A stretch of DNA of 64,000 nucleotides from the NCBI RefSeq assembly GCF_022682495.2, contig NC_071390.1:153302583-153366582 (forward strand), read 5' to 3'. How positions within the stretch are numbered: position 1 is the stretch's first letter; every line of letters begins with the position of its first letter. The stretch is from Desmodus rotundus (lineage: Eukaryota > Chordata > Mammalia > Chiroptera > Phyllostomidae). Under the pieces are notes generated by a model. It worked only from the letters and a program-made list of their open reading frames with translations, was not told the origin of the DNA and did no database searches. Shown here one piece after another: positions 1 through 10,866 of this stretch. The position numbers and the translations under genes were made by a program.

Positions 1-97
1 AGGTGGGAGGTGGGGATGGGTGGAGCAGGAGGGAGTGGTGGTGGTGAGGAAATGGAGACAACTGTACTTGAACAACATTAAAGGTTTTTTTTTTTTA
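1..97 (+). mobile_element. L1-type 3' UTR end with A-rich tail (fragment cut by window edge)
   Basis: A G-rich, purine-biased stretch runs into ACAACTGTACTTGAACAAC and then ATTAAAGG and a T-rich run. The same G-rich block followed by CAACTGTAAT.GAA.AACAATAA closes the other L1 and HAL1 elements in this window (12105-12255, 27100-27149, 58150-58180 and the minus-strand L1 at 42621). It is therefore read as the 3' terminus of an L1-type element whose body lies left of the window. No coding sequence is present. Confidence 0.6.
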
Positions 98-714
98 ATT
101 AAAAAAGTCAATTTGGTCAATCACAGAGTGTAAAAACATGTCTGGGCCTAAAATTGGCTTCTCCAAATCGCCGTGGTCAGAGGAGCCAGGCCCAACCACA
201 CATGTCTCCACCGTGTATATACCATGCTCCTCCAAGTGCCACTCTTTCGCTTTTTATTTTCAGTATTTCTGGCTGCTGCATTTAATATTGGGGTTTTGAC
301 AGGCCACCACAAAATTATTCTCATTCCCCCTCACCCTGGTGTGATCTGAAGAAGCTGAGAGAAAAAACTCAAGGCCTCAATATGGAGACCAAAAGAATAC
401 CAGAGCCCGGGTGTGGCTTCAATTGTTAACAATGATCCTGCTGATGCTGAATCTCAGATGTGGGCAGAGTTAAGCTCCCAATCACAGGCAACATAGAGGA
501 AGGGAGGAAAATGTGTGCTCTTTGAGGACAGGTTTATTACCAAGAGAAAGGCGTTCAACATAAGCAAGTATGCAGTTATTCTTCCCCAAGTAACCAATTG
601 GTTACGTCACTTCACTTCTACCAGAGTGGAGTGAATAAGAAATTGTGAAAGACCAGAGAGTGCTAAGGGAAAATAGCTGCTCTTGGAACTACAGTGGAAA
701 ATGGCATTTCTCCT
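98..714. other. Unassigned AT-rich intergenic sequence
   Basis: No gene, RNA or clear repeat is seen here. No long reading frame or splice-like exon pattern stands out. Confidence 0.5.
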
Positions 715-825
715 CCGGGCCAGAAAGGTCAATCACACGCCCAAAGTCATGTAAGTCACCAAAGGAAATCATGGCTGCCTGGTTCTAAGACTTCGGCTGT
801 TTCACAATGACCTGTTGCCTTTGTC
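715..825 (-). repeat. MIR-like SINE fragment
   Basis: The stretch from GAAAGGTCAATCACACGCCC to CACAATGACCTGTTGCC follows the reverse complement of the MIR core and tRNA-like part (AAGTCATGTAAGTCACC, then TTCTAAGACTTCGGCTG). A second MIR-like piece at 1925-2075 aligns with it. It is strongly diverged, as expected for an ancient mammalian SINE. Confidence 0.45.
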
Positions 826-830
826 TGTGA

Positions 831-1158
831 TGATTAAACATCTCAGTCCAGTAGCTTTATTGTAAATAACACATGTGGTTATGATAGTCCATTTCAAGTG
901 TGGGTTCCATAAATGATAATTTCTACTGCTACTAGTTGTTATTATCATTGCTAATGCTTAAACTTCCAATCTAAATATATGATTGAACTACTTGGGAAAC
1001 AAAATCTTACATGTAGAAATATTTAAAATAATTTATGCAAGAAAATTTATAGAAGGTCCTCATTTTGGCTTTAATTTATGGATATCTCAGATGTTACCTC
1101 TCTAGCAGAGACTAACTCTTTGATTAATTTATGATAAATTATTGGGCACACTGTCTAT
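831..1158. other. Unassigned AT-rich intergenic sequence
   Basis: AT-rich sequence with no recognisable gene or repeat. Confidence 0.4.
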
Positions 1159-1359
1159 CAGGGTGTCCTACCTTTGGGCGTCTCTGGGCCACACTGGAAG
1201 AAGAAGAGTTGCCTTGGGCCACACATTAAATACATAGCAACACATAATCACACAAAAAAATCTCATAATGTTTTAAGTACATTTATGATTTTGCATCGGG
1301 CCACATTCACGGCCTTCCTGGGCTGCATGCGGCCCGCGGGTCGAAGGTTGGGCACCCTG
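1159..1359. mobile_element. hAT-like non-autonomous DNA transposon (MITE)
   Basis: The element begins CAGGGTGTCCTACCTTTGGG and ends in the imperfect complement of that sequence (GGTTGGGCACCCTG), giving terminal inverted repeats of about 20 bp. CAG...CTG ends and repeated GGGCCACA / GGCCGC blocks are typical of hAT MITEs in mammals. It is about 201 bp with no transposase. The flanking 8-mers (CTGTCTAT and GTGGATAA) match at only about half the positions, so the target duplication is decayed or absent. The short open frame across it is not a gene. Confidence 0.6.
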
Positions 1360-1546
1360 GTGGATAATGTAGGTTAAGGCACTGTCACAGGAGTGGTTGG
1401 TTCCTTTTCACTCTTGCATTCCACTTATTTACCAGTAAGGTAATGAATTAAACTAATACAGTTTTCAAAAACTGTTGTTTAGTATACCTAATATGAGTCT
1501 AAAGAATTGGAAACTATTTTAAGGATGGTAGAGGTATACTAACTGT

Positions 1547-1880
1547 CCTGCATCCGCTCAAGGCCAGGCAGGTTCACACGGTTGGGACAGATAGAAGATT
1601 AGACACAGAACTGTCGGGATGTCTGACATGCCTTTATTCTGGGGCGGGGCAATCCACACATGCTACAAGCGTCTAGGTAGTCACACCGTGGGATGTCCTG
1701 ACTCCCGTATATACTAAGTGCACACAAAACCTGCAAGGTGCCAATACTGACCTTCTAGTTATATAAAGAGCTTCATTCTATCCATGCGGGCCCTTACTCA
1801 AGGCCACATGAACCCTGCCAAGCCACAGTTGCCTGGACATCTGGCTGAGGGAGCCTGACTGACTCCATTTTCCCTGCACT
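1547..1880 (-). mobile_element. Candidate solo LTR of an endogenous retrovirus
   Basis: Read on the minus strand, this block has a TATA-like CTTTATATAA (near 1758-1767) and, about 125 bp downstream, an AATAAAGG polyadenylation signal (complement of CCTTTATT near 1632). It can be closed by TG...CA ends (GGATGCAGGACA at the left edge). It is richer in G+C and CpG than its surroundings. No gag, pol or env remnant flanks it, so it would be a solo LTR. I do not recognise the family and found no clear target duplication. Confidence 0.45.
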
Positions 1881-1924
1881 CACATTGGTAGGATTCCTGC
1901 TTTGTTTCAGTAACATTATACATG

Positions 1925-2075
1925 GTCATTTGCATTGCTATCTGTTAGGTATTATTTCCCCATTTCATGAAATAAGCACTCGGGGCTGGAAAGGTCAATA
2001 ATGTGTCAAGTGTCACATAACCATTGCTGTCTATTTCTAAGACTCCAGCTATTTTGACAATGACCTACTGGTTTT
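1925..2075 (-). repeat. MIR SINE fragment
   Basis: ATTATTTCCCCATTTCATGAAATAA followed by GTGTCAAGTGTCACATAACC and TTCTAAGACTCC is the reverse complement of the MIR core (consensus pattern: CCCCATTTTACAGATGAGG, then TTGCCCAAGGTCACACAGC). It is diverged and ancient. Confidence 0.55.
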
Positions 2076-2534
2076 GTATGCTGGTAACTTAACAGTTGTA
2101 TAGCCTTATTGGAATTATTAGTTGTTGTTACTATGGTTATAAGATTAGATTTCAAGGATAAAATTCTATGTATCTACTTATATCTTAAGAAATTCCTTAC
2201 TAAGATTACTTCATTTCCTATAAAAGCATCCTCTGAGGTCACTGGCAAATTTTAAGTTGAAAGGCAGAAATAGCCATTTAATTATTTTATCATGTGTTTT
2301 TGTTCATTTCATTAATAATTTAAATCAGTTCACTGGGGTTTAGGCAACATAAAGGAGCTCCTTAAACTGCTTGGAGTTATTTGCAATTACAGTACTCTTT
2401 ATTCAAGAATTATTTTAGGAGCCACCAATCCAAAAGCTTCCAAAATTATATCAATGTAAAAATTTTGAAGTATGATACTATATTGATCTTATAATTATGC
2501 TTAAGAGTTTAAAAATGAGTTTCTACACATCTAC

Positions 2535-2650
2535 TTCATTTAAACTGCACATGTCTTTGTCAGTGGTGAAAACTGAAATTCAAAGGTGGTAAGTGGCTCT
2601 CCAGGGTCATACACTGAAGAAAGGGCACGAGGTTTGAATGTAGACTTACC
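2535..2650 (-). repeat. MIR-like SINE fragment
   Basis: GAAAACTGAAATTCAAAGG...AGTGGCTCTCCAGGGTCATACA resembles the reverse complement of the MIR core (gaaactgaggcacagagagg...tgcccaaggtcacac). It is short and decayed. Confidence 0.4.
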
Positions 2651-5600
2651 CTTCTAGTGAGTGTTTATTCCATGACACAGGTTCCTCTATGCCACAGGCA
2701 AATAGGGACCCACAAGGATTCACTGAACTCTACAGACCTGATTAATGTCAAGTTCTGAAGGAGATAAGGTACGTCTTCAAATCCCACGCTCCTTAAAGTT
2801 CTACAGAATATTAGACTATTAAGTGATAGGTCAACATTTCCATAAGGATTCATTAATGCATTAATGCTTGTCCTTTTGTATTTATTCGAGGATGACTCTG
2901 CATTATTGCAACATATTTGCATAACTTTTCTATTACATAATTAACATAACAAAAAAACCAAAGCATATAATAGGTTCTTCTCTAGGACCAAACAAAAGTT
3001 GTCTGCCTTCTGGGACCTTCTTATGTAAGACTCCCCATAATAATGCAACTGCAAATTTTCATGTAAATGAAAATTACCAAAAATTAGTATAAGAGGTATA
3101 ACCATTTGCATGATTAATGCTGGTAAAATGCTTTCTGGCTTCTTTATTATTTTCAGGTTTTCTTGCAGAAATTGAACAGATTATGAAGCACCAAATGCCA
3201 GATCAAAATGTATTTATATTTTTAGAACTCTGAAATTTTGAGAGATATTTCTCACTTAGCAAATATAACTTTTATTACTTAAAGTATTTATCATAGGGAG
3301 CTAGGGTCTTGGATTTAAATTTCAGCTCAGACATCAGAAAGAAACCTGTGAAATTACTAATGGCAATTCATCTCTGTGTTTTGATTTGCTGGTTTATGAT
3401 AGTGTTAGAAGCAGAGCTATTTGATGTACTCAAATGTCTCTTTTGTGATCACACATGGAGTACTACTGCCATTGGTTGGTGTTTCTAATTCATACTCTAT
3501 AGAATCATGAAGAAAAATGCCATACACAGTGATTACTGCCTTTTTTATTTGTGCCGTATACAGGCAAAACTGCAGCTATGGCTTCATCTGATTGTTGCAG
3601 AAAAATGTAATAGCCACATATTATCACAAGTGTCATTGAAAAGAAGATGAAAGAATGGGCTTTAACTTTATTCACATGAAAAGAGAAAATTTCAGATGTG
3701 GAAAGGCTATTCCCTATACCACTCTACCAGCAGGGATGGGGTCAGGAGCATCCCTCAGAGGAGAAGGCCCTCTTGAATAAAACACATCTCTGATAATACT
3801 GCTTCTTTCACTCTCGTTGACATTTAGCTTCTAAGTATTTTTGTTTGTTTTATGTAAGGGGATCATAATGGGATTTTTCTTGGGATGTGGTTGATAATTT
3901 GTGTTTTCATCAAACTTATTTTCTGGAAGGATCTGCATGCAGAAAGCATAAGGCTTTTAAAATTTCTACAGCCCAGAAAAATAAGGTTTAGAAGGATCTT
4001 TATCATATTGCTGTCTTTCTTTCCCATCTTCTTTCTCCTGAGGCAACTCTTTTCTGTTTCTATGATGTCTTCTATTACTTTTCTTCATGAATGAATAGTG
4101 ATTGAAACTATGAACAAATTTGAGACTATAGAAGAGAAAGAAAGCAAATGGGGAAATAGTTACCTGAGAAGTAGTTGATAGAAGAAAGCAGAGCTGGAAT
4201 ACCTTGGTATCAGAAAGAAGGGGAATCTGTACACAGAACAGTTATGAATCAGATAGATCAACACAACGTACTGAAAAATCCCCATGAAAATACAGCACGT
4301 ATACATATATATGTATATATACATGTGTATAATAAAAATAACTAGCAATGACAATCTAGGCAAACACCTCATTGAATATTTTGACTTGCAGTGCCAACAT
4401 TATCAACAAACACCTCAATATTTATCCATTATATTGCTGCTAAACATGGGAAGGCAAGAGAAGGGTTATCATTTTCTCCTCAGTGTTCCTGTTATCGCTC
4501 AGCCTTATTCAGCATATCTTTTCTCATCCTCTCAGGAGACAGGTTATATACCTGACCTGCATTAGAAAAGTTAGCAAGTGAAATGAGGTTTCCCCTAAGC
4601 CCTTAACAGTGTGCTTTGAAATATATTTGAAAGCTCATTCTTTAATATAATACCATTCCTTTCTCTCCCCTTTTATTACTTTGCAATTGAATCCAATCCC
4701 CACAGTCAGCACAGAAGCACATGACAGAGCAGTATCTGACTACCTCGTGTAGAAACTCATTGGTGTTCAGGCGCGCGCACACACACACACACACACACAT
4801 TTTCTGTCTACTGCCGAGGGGTTCACCTGGCAAACAGGAAAGGAAGAATTAGATCCAGGCCTAGAATTGTTATGGAATTAGACCTCAGCTGCATAGAGCC
4901 TTCTACTCTCAGTGAAGTTCAGTTTATAACACATTTGTGTACCCACAATTAATAAAGATTTCCCTCATTTAGAAAGTCTTCATACTCATTTTCACTTTGT
5001 AAATTCTGTCTGTCTTTGGAGACTCATTGAGGTTCTTTACAACTCATGAGCCATTTCTGGTTTAATCCATACACGGGCATGCCTTTCTTCTCTAAACGTA
5101 GGGCACTTGTAATTATTATCAACACTGATCATTTGCAAACGCAGCAGGCACATTCCTGTGATACCTACAGAAGTCTCTCAAATTCTGTTCTACTTCATTT
5201 TAATTTGTATAAATTGCAGCTTAGAGGCTTCTTTCTATGTATATTGGTTTTCGAATAAAATCTACTGCTAATAAGCAACCGTCATGACATGAATTGATAG
5301 CTCCAGAAAAGTATATACTAAAGTTTCATGTGCTGATAAACTTTACATTTTTCACTAGGGTGGCAAAGGAGAAAGTAAAAAAAATATTAATAATGTGGAA
5401 AAAACATCTCAGGCTAAGAATAAAGTAGGCTGTGCATAAGATTCAAATTTCATGTAAAGGCAGCACTCAGGGGAGCAGAACACAGAACTGAGAATGGATG
5501 AAGGGAACACTGTCAATAATAGGTCTCAGGGAGAAAAGAGTTGAGCGTCAGTGAGAATCTAGCAGGGTTCCAGGGACACTGATAGATCAGGAAGTGGGGT

Positions 5601-5988
5601 TGGCCAGAAAGAGTCTCTGCCCTCTACCTCCCAGACTGTCAGCCATGGGACTGGATATGTGAAACACTGAGGTTTAAGAGAATGTTTAGTTTAGACATGT
5701 AATCTCTTGACTTGAGTTCTGATATTTTTTTTCTCTTAATTTTTCTTCTACCTGTTCAGACCGTTTGCACAGAGGGATTTCTTTTTACTCAGTATGGCCC
5801 CCTGACATACTGAGTACTGAATACAATAGGCTCAGGCTTACACAGTAGGATTCCCGAAGCAAAAAATCTGGGTTTTTAGCCCAAGAGTTTATATAACAGA
5901 GGGTTATGACTCCATAGAACTATACCTTTTTTGTCTACAGCCTGATAGTAAAATCCTTGAGATCAGCAACTGCTTTTACCATCTAATA
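2651..5988. other. Long stretch with no gene; AT-rich, one CA microsatellite
   Basis: No coding potential beyond short chance frames. A (CA)n tract lies near 4770-4799 and a TA-rich run near 4297-4330. The block at 5450-5680 is richer in G+C but matches nothing I recognise. Confidence 0.5.
4770..4799. repeat. (CA)n microsatellite
   Basis: GCGCGCGCACACACACAC run of alternating purine-pyrimidine. The GCGCGC start makes it a potential Z-DNA-forming tract. Confidence 0.9.
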
Positions 5989-6324
5989 TGAACTGAATGT
6001 GTCCGCCCCCCAGAATTCATCTGTTGAGACCCTGATGCCAATGTGACGGTATTTTGGAAGTAATTGGGTCATGAGAGCGGAGCTGTCGTGAGTGAGATTG
6101 ATGCCTTTACAAGCAGGGGGCAGCGAGCTAGATAGCTCTCTTTTCACCCGAGAGGATACATGAGAACTTAGCTATGCAACTGGGAGGAGGGGCTCCCAGA
6201 GCCTGCCCATGCTGGCATCCTGATCTTACTGCTAGCCTCCAGATATGTGAGAAATACATTTTCGTTGTTAAAAATCTACCTAGTTTATGGTATTTTGTTA
6301 TGGCAGCCTAAGCAGACTAAGACA
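5989..6324 (+). mobile_element. Solo LTR, ERVL-MaLR type (MLT/MST-like)
   Basis: The stretch starts TGAACTGAATGTGTCC(G)CCCCC, carries GATGCCAATGTGACGGTATTT, AGCCTCCAGATATGTGAGAA and GGTATTTTGTTATGGCAGCC, and ends ACTAAGACA. This order of landmarks is characteristic of mammalian MaLR LTRs in the sense direction. The polyadenylation signal region (GAAATACATTTTCGTTGTT) has decayed from AATAAA. No internal retroviral sequence flanks it. The exact subfamily needs an alignment. Confidence 0.75.
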
Positions 6325-7404
6325 TCATCTTTATATTCCCCTGAAAACCTGTCATATTTTTCACATGATAGATATTCATTAATATACACTGATTAACTTG
6401 TCCTAAATTCTGCCTGCTTACCATTCAAATATGAATATCTAAGTATCTTTTTTTTTAAATGATACAACCCTATCCAATTAACTTAAAAAATCATTAAAAA
6501 CTTAGCACATCATTGATGTGAGTCAGGTGGGTGGAACTGATAATGCACCAAAGGCTTCTTTTTCTCCATTATTTCACAGATTTCAGCTGTGTGTGGAGTT
6601 GCCTTTGAAAACATTTGTACTTCTCATTTAGATGAGCTCTGTGACATGCAGAGAAAGATGAAAAACAATCTCTATGTGAAATCACATATGAGGGGTTAGC
6701 TCTAAATTTGCCAGCCACTAATTCCTTTGAGTGATCATTTTACTCTTTGATTACACATAACCATACTGATTTCAAAGCAACAGAGCAGGGGGAGATGAAA
6801 ATGCTTGAATCACACAACAGCCTTAGGTGGTGTCTTTGACACAGAAGAGTTGACATTTTATTTCATAGTCACAAAATGTATGAGCCGTAACAAAACTTTG
6901 GGTAAATCTGATGCAGTAGCAATAGCTCATGTCAATATAGGCTTAGACTCTAAGAAGAAGACAGTGTGTTCAGTGTGTATTGGAGCCCAAGCAGCCCAAA
7001 CAAGGAGCATGAGAGGATACAATGGGAACTCCCTGCCTTAGAACTTCAGGGGAATGTTTATTGGGGTTGCTTACACAAGAAGTACCATGGTAGCAACACC
7101 TCTGAACCATGGAAAAGCTCTTTGCCAAGCAAGAGGGACTCTTCCTTTATAAAAGGGATTAAACCTCTTACCTAGTATTGATTGAATAAGAGAATGGTGT
7201 TCCTATGGAATGGCTGAAGACAGACAAGTTGCGATCTGGCAGAAGAAACTGCTGAGCGTGCGAGAGAAAATAAAGTATACCTTAGGAATTATCAGCTAAA
7301 GATCAAATAGTTAAAACCTCATGTTGAGAAAGCATATAAATTAGGCTTTATACCATTTTATTCTATAAATATATAGCTATTCATTTTTGGTTTTATACAT
7401 TTGC
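6325..7404. other. Unassigned intergenic sequence
   Basis: No recognisable gene or repeat. The open frame of 78 codons starting at 6805 lacks any family resemblance and is treated as chance. Confidence 0.45.
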
Positions 7405-7622
7405 ATTTATTGAGTGATAACTTAATGCCTAGTACTGAACTATTTCATAAGATTATTGCTTTTAAGGCCTATTGACAATCACAGGGAATATGTGCAATTT
7501 TCAACCTCATTTTTTAAAGTCGGTAACTGGAGTTTAGAGAATCATATAACTAGTAATTTCAGGACTGGGACTTGAAGCCAGTTCTGCCTAACTTTGAATC
7601 CCATGTTTATAATTATTAACCC
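7405..7622 (-). repeat. MIR SINE
   Basis: TTTATTGAGTGATAACTTAATG, TTTCAACCTCATTTTTTAAAG, GGTAACTGGAGTTTAGAGAA and CTTGAAGCCAGTTCTGCC follow the reverse complement of MIR in the right order. The copy is diverged. Confidence 0.6.
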
Positions 7623-7816
7623 GGACAGACCCTAAAGCAAGAAGCAGATATTTTAGCATGGACCATTATCATCTACACCTAAAGGATGCACTATGGAGAG
7701 AATTCAGATGGGTCAACATTTGTTTCTTAATAGTGTGGCACTGGAGACTTTGCAGGAATCAGAAATTATTGTATCTCACCCTTCCAATAATTGTGTGTGT
7801 TTGTGTGTGTGTGTGT

Positions 7817-8478
7817 TGTCTGTCAAGGAGGTATCCAGCCATGTAATATGAAAAATAGAGACATTTATTGGAGAAGATACAAGAAACATTGTACACAGGA
7901 CAATGATGCCTTGATCCTCTTCAATGTAGGCACCTTGGGACCTCACATAGTTCTCCCGATGGCCATCAGCTGCCCCATTGTATTTTCCTGAATCTCACTG
8001 ACAGTCTGAAATCCCTTCCTTTTCAGAGGTGATTTTAGTTTTGGGAAAACCTAGAAGTCTCAGGGTGGCAGATCTGGTGTGATTCGATGTTTTGTGTGAT
8101 TCGATGTTTTGACAAAAACCTGTGAGAGAAGCTATGCATGAGCAGGCACATTGTTGTGATGAAGCTGCCAATCACCAGTTGCCTATAGCTGAGGTCTCTC
8201 AAATAATCCAAATAATTTCCATGGAGGAATGTTCAAGCTTAACGCAAACTTTTATGCAGATTTGTTGCTCTACTCACTCAGTTATATTGATTGCGATTGC
8301 CATACAGTACACGTGCTCACTCAATGGTGTCTACCACCCCCACTAACTAGTACAGTGAAGTCATCATTGTTCACACATGCACATTCCAGTCCACTTTCCT
8401 TGGCTGTCAGGTTATATCGGTGTAGCACAAATTGTTCTCATTATATTAACAATGGTTGGACTTTTTCTGAACAGACCA
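7817..8478 (-). mobile_element. Mariner-like transposon, family 2, copy 1 (non-autonomous, decayed)
   Basis: The ends are inverted complements: GTCTGTCAAGGAGGTATCCAGCC on the left and GTTGGACTTTTTCTGAACAGAC on the right. The body aligns along its length, in opposite orientation, with 22206-22890 and in the same orientation with 52348-53020. Read on the minus strand it contains decayed C-terminal transposase sequence. The left end abuts a (GT)n run and the right end a TA-rich microsatellite. About 660 bp, shorter than an autonomous mariner of about 1.3 kb, so it cannot encode a full transposase. A short 15-bp duplication (GTGTGATTCGATGTT twice near 8080-8110) lies inside. Confidence 0.7.
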
Positions 8479-8479
8479 T

Positions 8480-8618
8480 TATATATATTTATATATATAA
8501 ATATGTAGAAATATATGTAAATATATATTTATATACATTTATATATTCATATATTATATATTGAGTATATTGAGAATATATAGTATTGAAAGTAATGTGT
8601 ATGTGTGTGTATACATAT

Positions 8619-8653
<35 letters not shown>

Positions 8654-8660
8654 CACTCAA
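8480..8660. repeat. TA-rich and (CA)n compound microsatellite
   Basis: Repeated TATATAAATATGTAGAAATATA units, then ATGTGTGTGTATACATATAC, (CA)n and (TA)n. Low-complexity sequence next to the mariner end. Confidence 0.9.
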
Positions 8661-8756
8661 TTATTATATGTCTAAATTTAGGCTTAGTCTTTCACAAAAA
8701 TTATCTTTATAGATTTCTGAGTTACAAGAAACCTATCAGATTTATATAAGAACATT

Positions 8757-9305
8757 GTGTTGATTAATTTTATGTGTCAACTTAACTCATCATGAACTGC
8801 GCAGATTAAACATTATTTCTTGGAGTATCCATAAGGGTGTTAAGATTAGCATGTGAACCAATGAACTCAGTAAATTGTCCTCCCCAATGTGGGTAGACAT
8901 TATTCAATTCATTAACACCTTAAATAGAACAAAAGGTGGGGAAAAAAGTAATTAATTTATTTTTCTTTCTGTCTCATTGCTAGAGGGAGACATCTCATCT
9001 CATCTCATCTCATCTGCTGTCAGAGTGGAGTTCCCACTATCAGCTTCCGTGTTTCTCAGACTGTCGGACAGGGACTGGAATATGCCACTGGCTTTCCTGG
9101 GGCTCCAGCTTGCAGAAGGCAGCTCATGGGACTTCTAGGCAACCATAATAGTGTGAGCCAAATCCTCATTCTCTCTGTCTCTCTCTCTCATCTATGTTTC
9201 TATATACCCTCTACTCTATCATCTATCTATCTATCATCTATCTGTCATCTATCATCATCTATCTCCTCCTGGTTCCATTCTCTGGAGAACTCTAGTGCTG
9301 ACACT
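8757..9305 (+). mobile_element. Ancient LTR-like element with internal microsatellite expansions
   Basis: The stretch opens TGTTGATTAATTTTATGTGTCAACTT and ends CTGGAGAACTCTAGTGCTGACA, with TG/CA-like termini. Between them are TGAACTCAGTAAATTGTCCTCC, AATGTGGGTAGACATT and GGGACTTCTAGGCAACCATAA. I recognise this order as a common ancient mammalian LTR-type repeat but cannot name the subfamily. An (ATCTC)n run near 8992-9014 and a (TCTATC)n-like run near 9200-9265 have expanded inside it, the latter where the polyadenylation signal would lie. Confidence 0.6.
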
Positions 9306-9689
9306 TAGGTTAGGGATAAACATTTTGGTGCCTAGAGAAGGTAAACTTAAATAAGCAACAACCTGTGCCAAATGCTGCCTTAGCAAGACTCTCTTTCTTT
9401 TCCTGGGAGTGCTGTGAGATACGCCTACACCTGTGAGCAGTCAGGCCCTAGCTTTGTAAACAAAGGTTGTGTTTTGTAGCTCATAGCAACTCAATCAGAA
9501 AAAAATTAACATCTTTTTTCTCCCCTTTGTGAAAAACATTTGCCTTCACTTTACTAAAATTAAGAATATTACTCCCGGGGTGTAAAAGTGTCTTGGCATT
9601 GGTGAGTTGTGTTAAAGTCTCAAGTCTTCTTACCAAGTCTGCGGAACACATTGCATTCATACATTCGTGATCTATTTATTCATCTAGTC

Positions 9690-10270
9690 ACTTCATGACA
9701 CTGGGATGCCTACTCCACGCATACATGTTTTACTTGTTAACAAAGAAGCGACATGCAAACAGGCAAACTCTTTGTACCAGCAAACACATAAACAAACAAA
9801 TATGCAATATAATATCGGCTGTAAGTGCTAAGAGAATGAATAAAACTGGGAAAGATAAAAAGAGGTTATCCAGGCAGTTGGGGGGCTATTTAAATGAAGG
9901 TGTTCAGTGACAGTCTTGCTGAGAAAGTAGCACTTGAGCAACATTATAAATAAGACAAAGGAGTTGGGCAGCACATCTCTGGGGTGCTTACATACACATG
10001 CCAGGATAAACGAAAAATAAGCACAAAATCTCTGAAGTGGAGCCCTGCTAGGTATATTTAAGGTTCAGTGAGGAATCAAGAGTGCTAGAGCAAAATGAGA
10101 AATAAGTAACAAAATCAGGAGCCAGGTCGTGTGCAGCCTTGCACACTGCATTTTGTTCAAAGACTGAAAAGAAGTCAATGAGAGCTTTTAGAAGGGCATG
10201 AAAAGATCTAATTTGTGGTTTAAAAGCACATTTTCGTGTGCATAGGATAGATTGTACATTGTATAGATAG
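9690..10270 (+). repeat. Unnamed ancient mammalian interspersed repeat
   Basis: Landmarks in order are a CACTGGGATGCCTACTCC-like start, CAGTCTTGCTGAGAAAGTAGCACTTGAG, GGAGCCAGGTCGTGTGCAGCC and GGGCATGAAAAGATCTAATTTG. They follow a well-spread old mammalian repeat (pattern: ggggatacagcag..., gggccagatcatgtagggcc..., gggagtgacatgatc). Related pieces appear at 24660-24830, 49480-50470 and, on the minus strand, 33880-34640. The family name is uncertain. Confidence 0.4.
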
Positions 10271-10615
10271 ATGTCTTCTACAATGCTGAAGTCAAAGAAA
10301 AATAGATTCATCACTTGTACTTTAGAAGAAAATGAGTGTCATTTTTATGTAGAAGAGTATCATTGTCAGTTGTTCTGCTAAAGTTTTTTCTGTCAATTTT
10401 ATCCACAAACATACAGGAATAGGCATAGATCATAAATGTACAGCTTTATGAATTATCATGAAGAGAATAAAGCTGCGTAGTTAATAACAAGCTCAGGAAA
10501 CAGTATTTTCATTATGTTCAGAAATTCCACTTGTGACCTCTTCCAATTTACTGCTTGCCTCCTCCCAGTGGTACTACTATCTTGATTTCTAAAATCATAG
10601 GTTAGATCTATTCAT

Positions 10616-10866
10616 TTTAAAAATATGGAGAGATGGCCCTGGCTGGTGTGGCTCAGGGGATTGAGTGCGGGCCTGAGAACCAAGGAGCCACTGGCTCAAT
10701 TCCCAATCTAGGGCACATGCCTGGTTTGCTGGCCTGGTCCCCAGTAGGGGACACATAAGATGCAAACACACATTGATGTTTCTCTTCCTCTCTTCCTCCC
10801 ACCCTTCCCCTCTCTCTGAAAATAAATAAATACTCTTTAAAAAATATTTAAAAATATGGAGAGATG
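10616..10866 (+). mobile_element. Ves-type bat SINE with perfect 20-bp target duplication
   Basis: The body runs from 10636 to 10846. It opens CCCTGGCTGGTGTGGCTCAG, a tRNA-derived pol III A-box region, followed by a B-box region at GGCTCAATTCCC. The rest follows the bat SINE order: GGGCACATGCCTGG, CCCCAGTAGGGGACACATAAG, ACACATTGATGTTTCTC, then TCTCTGAAAATAAATAAATA and an A-rich tail. TTTAAAAATATGGAGAGATG occurs at both 10616-10635 and 10847-10866, an unbroken 20-bp target site duplication. The TTT|AAAA entry site fits L1 endonuclease. This is the main taxonomic marker in the window. The perfect duplication argues for a fairly recent insertion, although the body has drifted from the family pattern. 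Confidence 0.9.

Noticed and set aside
715..2075. Two similar segments (715-825 and 1925-2075) that look like a local duplication
   Set aside because: Both fit the reverse strand of the MIR SINE in the same order, so two independent old MIR copies explain the similarity.
8080..8110. Short direct repeat GTGTGATTCGATGTT twice, considered as a regulatory repeat or CRISPR-like unit
   Set aside because: Only two copies inside a decayed mariner; the other family copies lack it, so it is a small slippage duplication.
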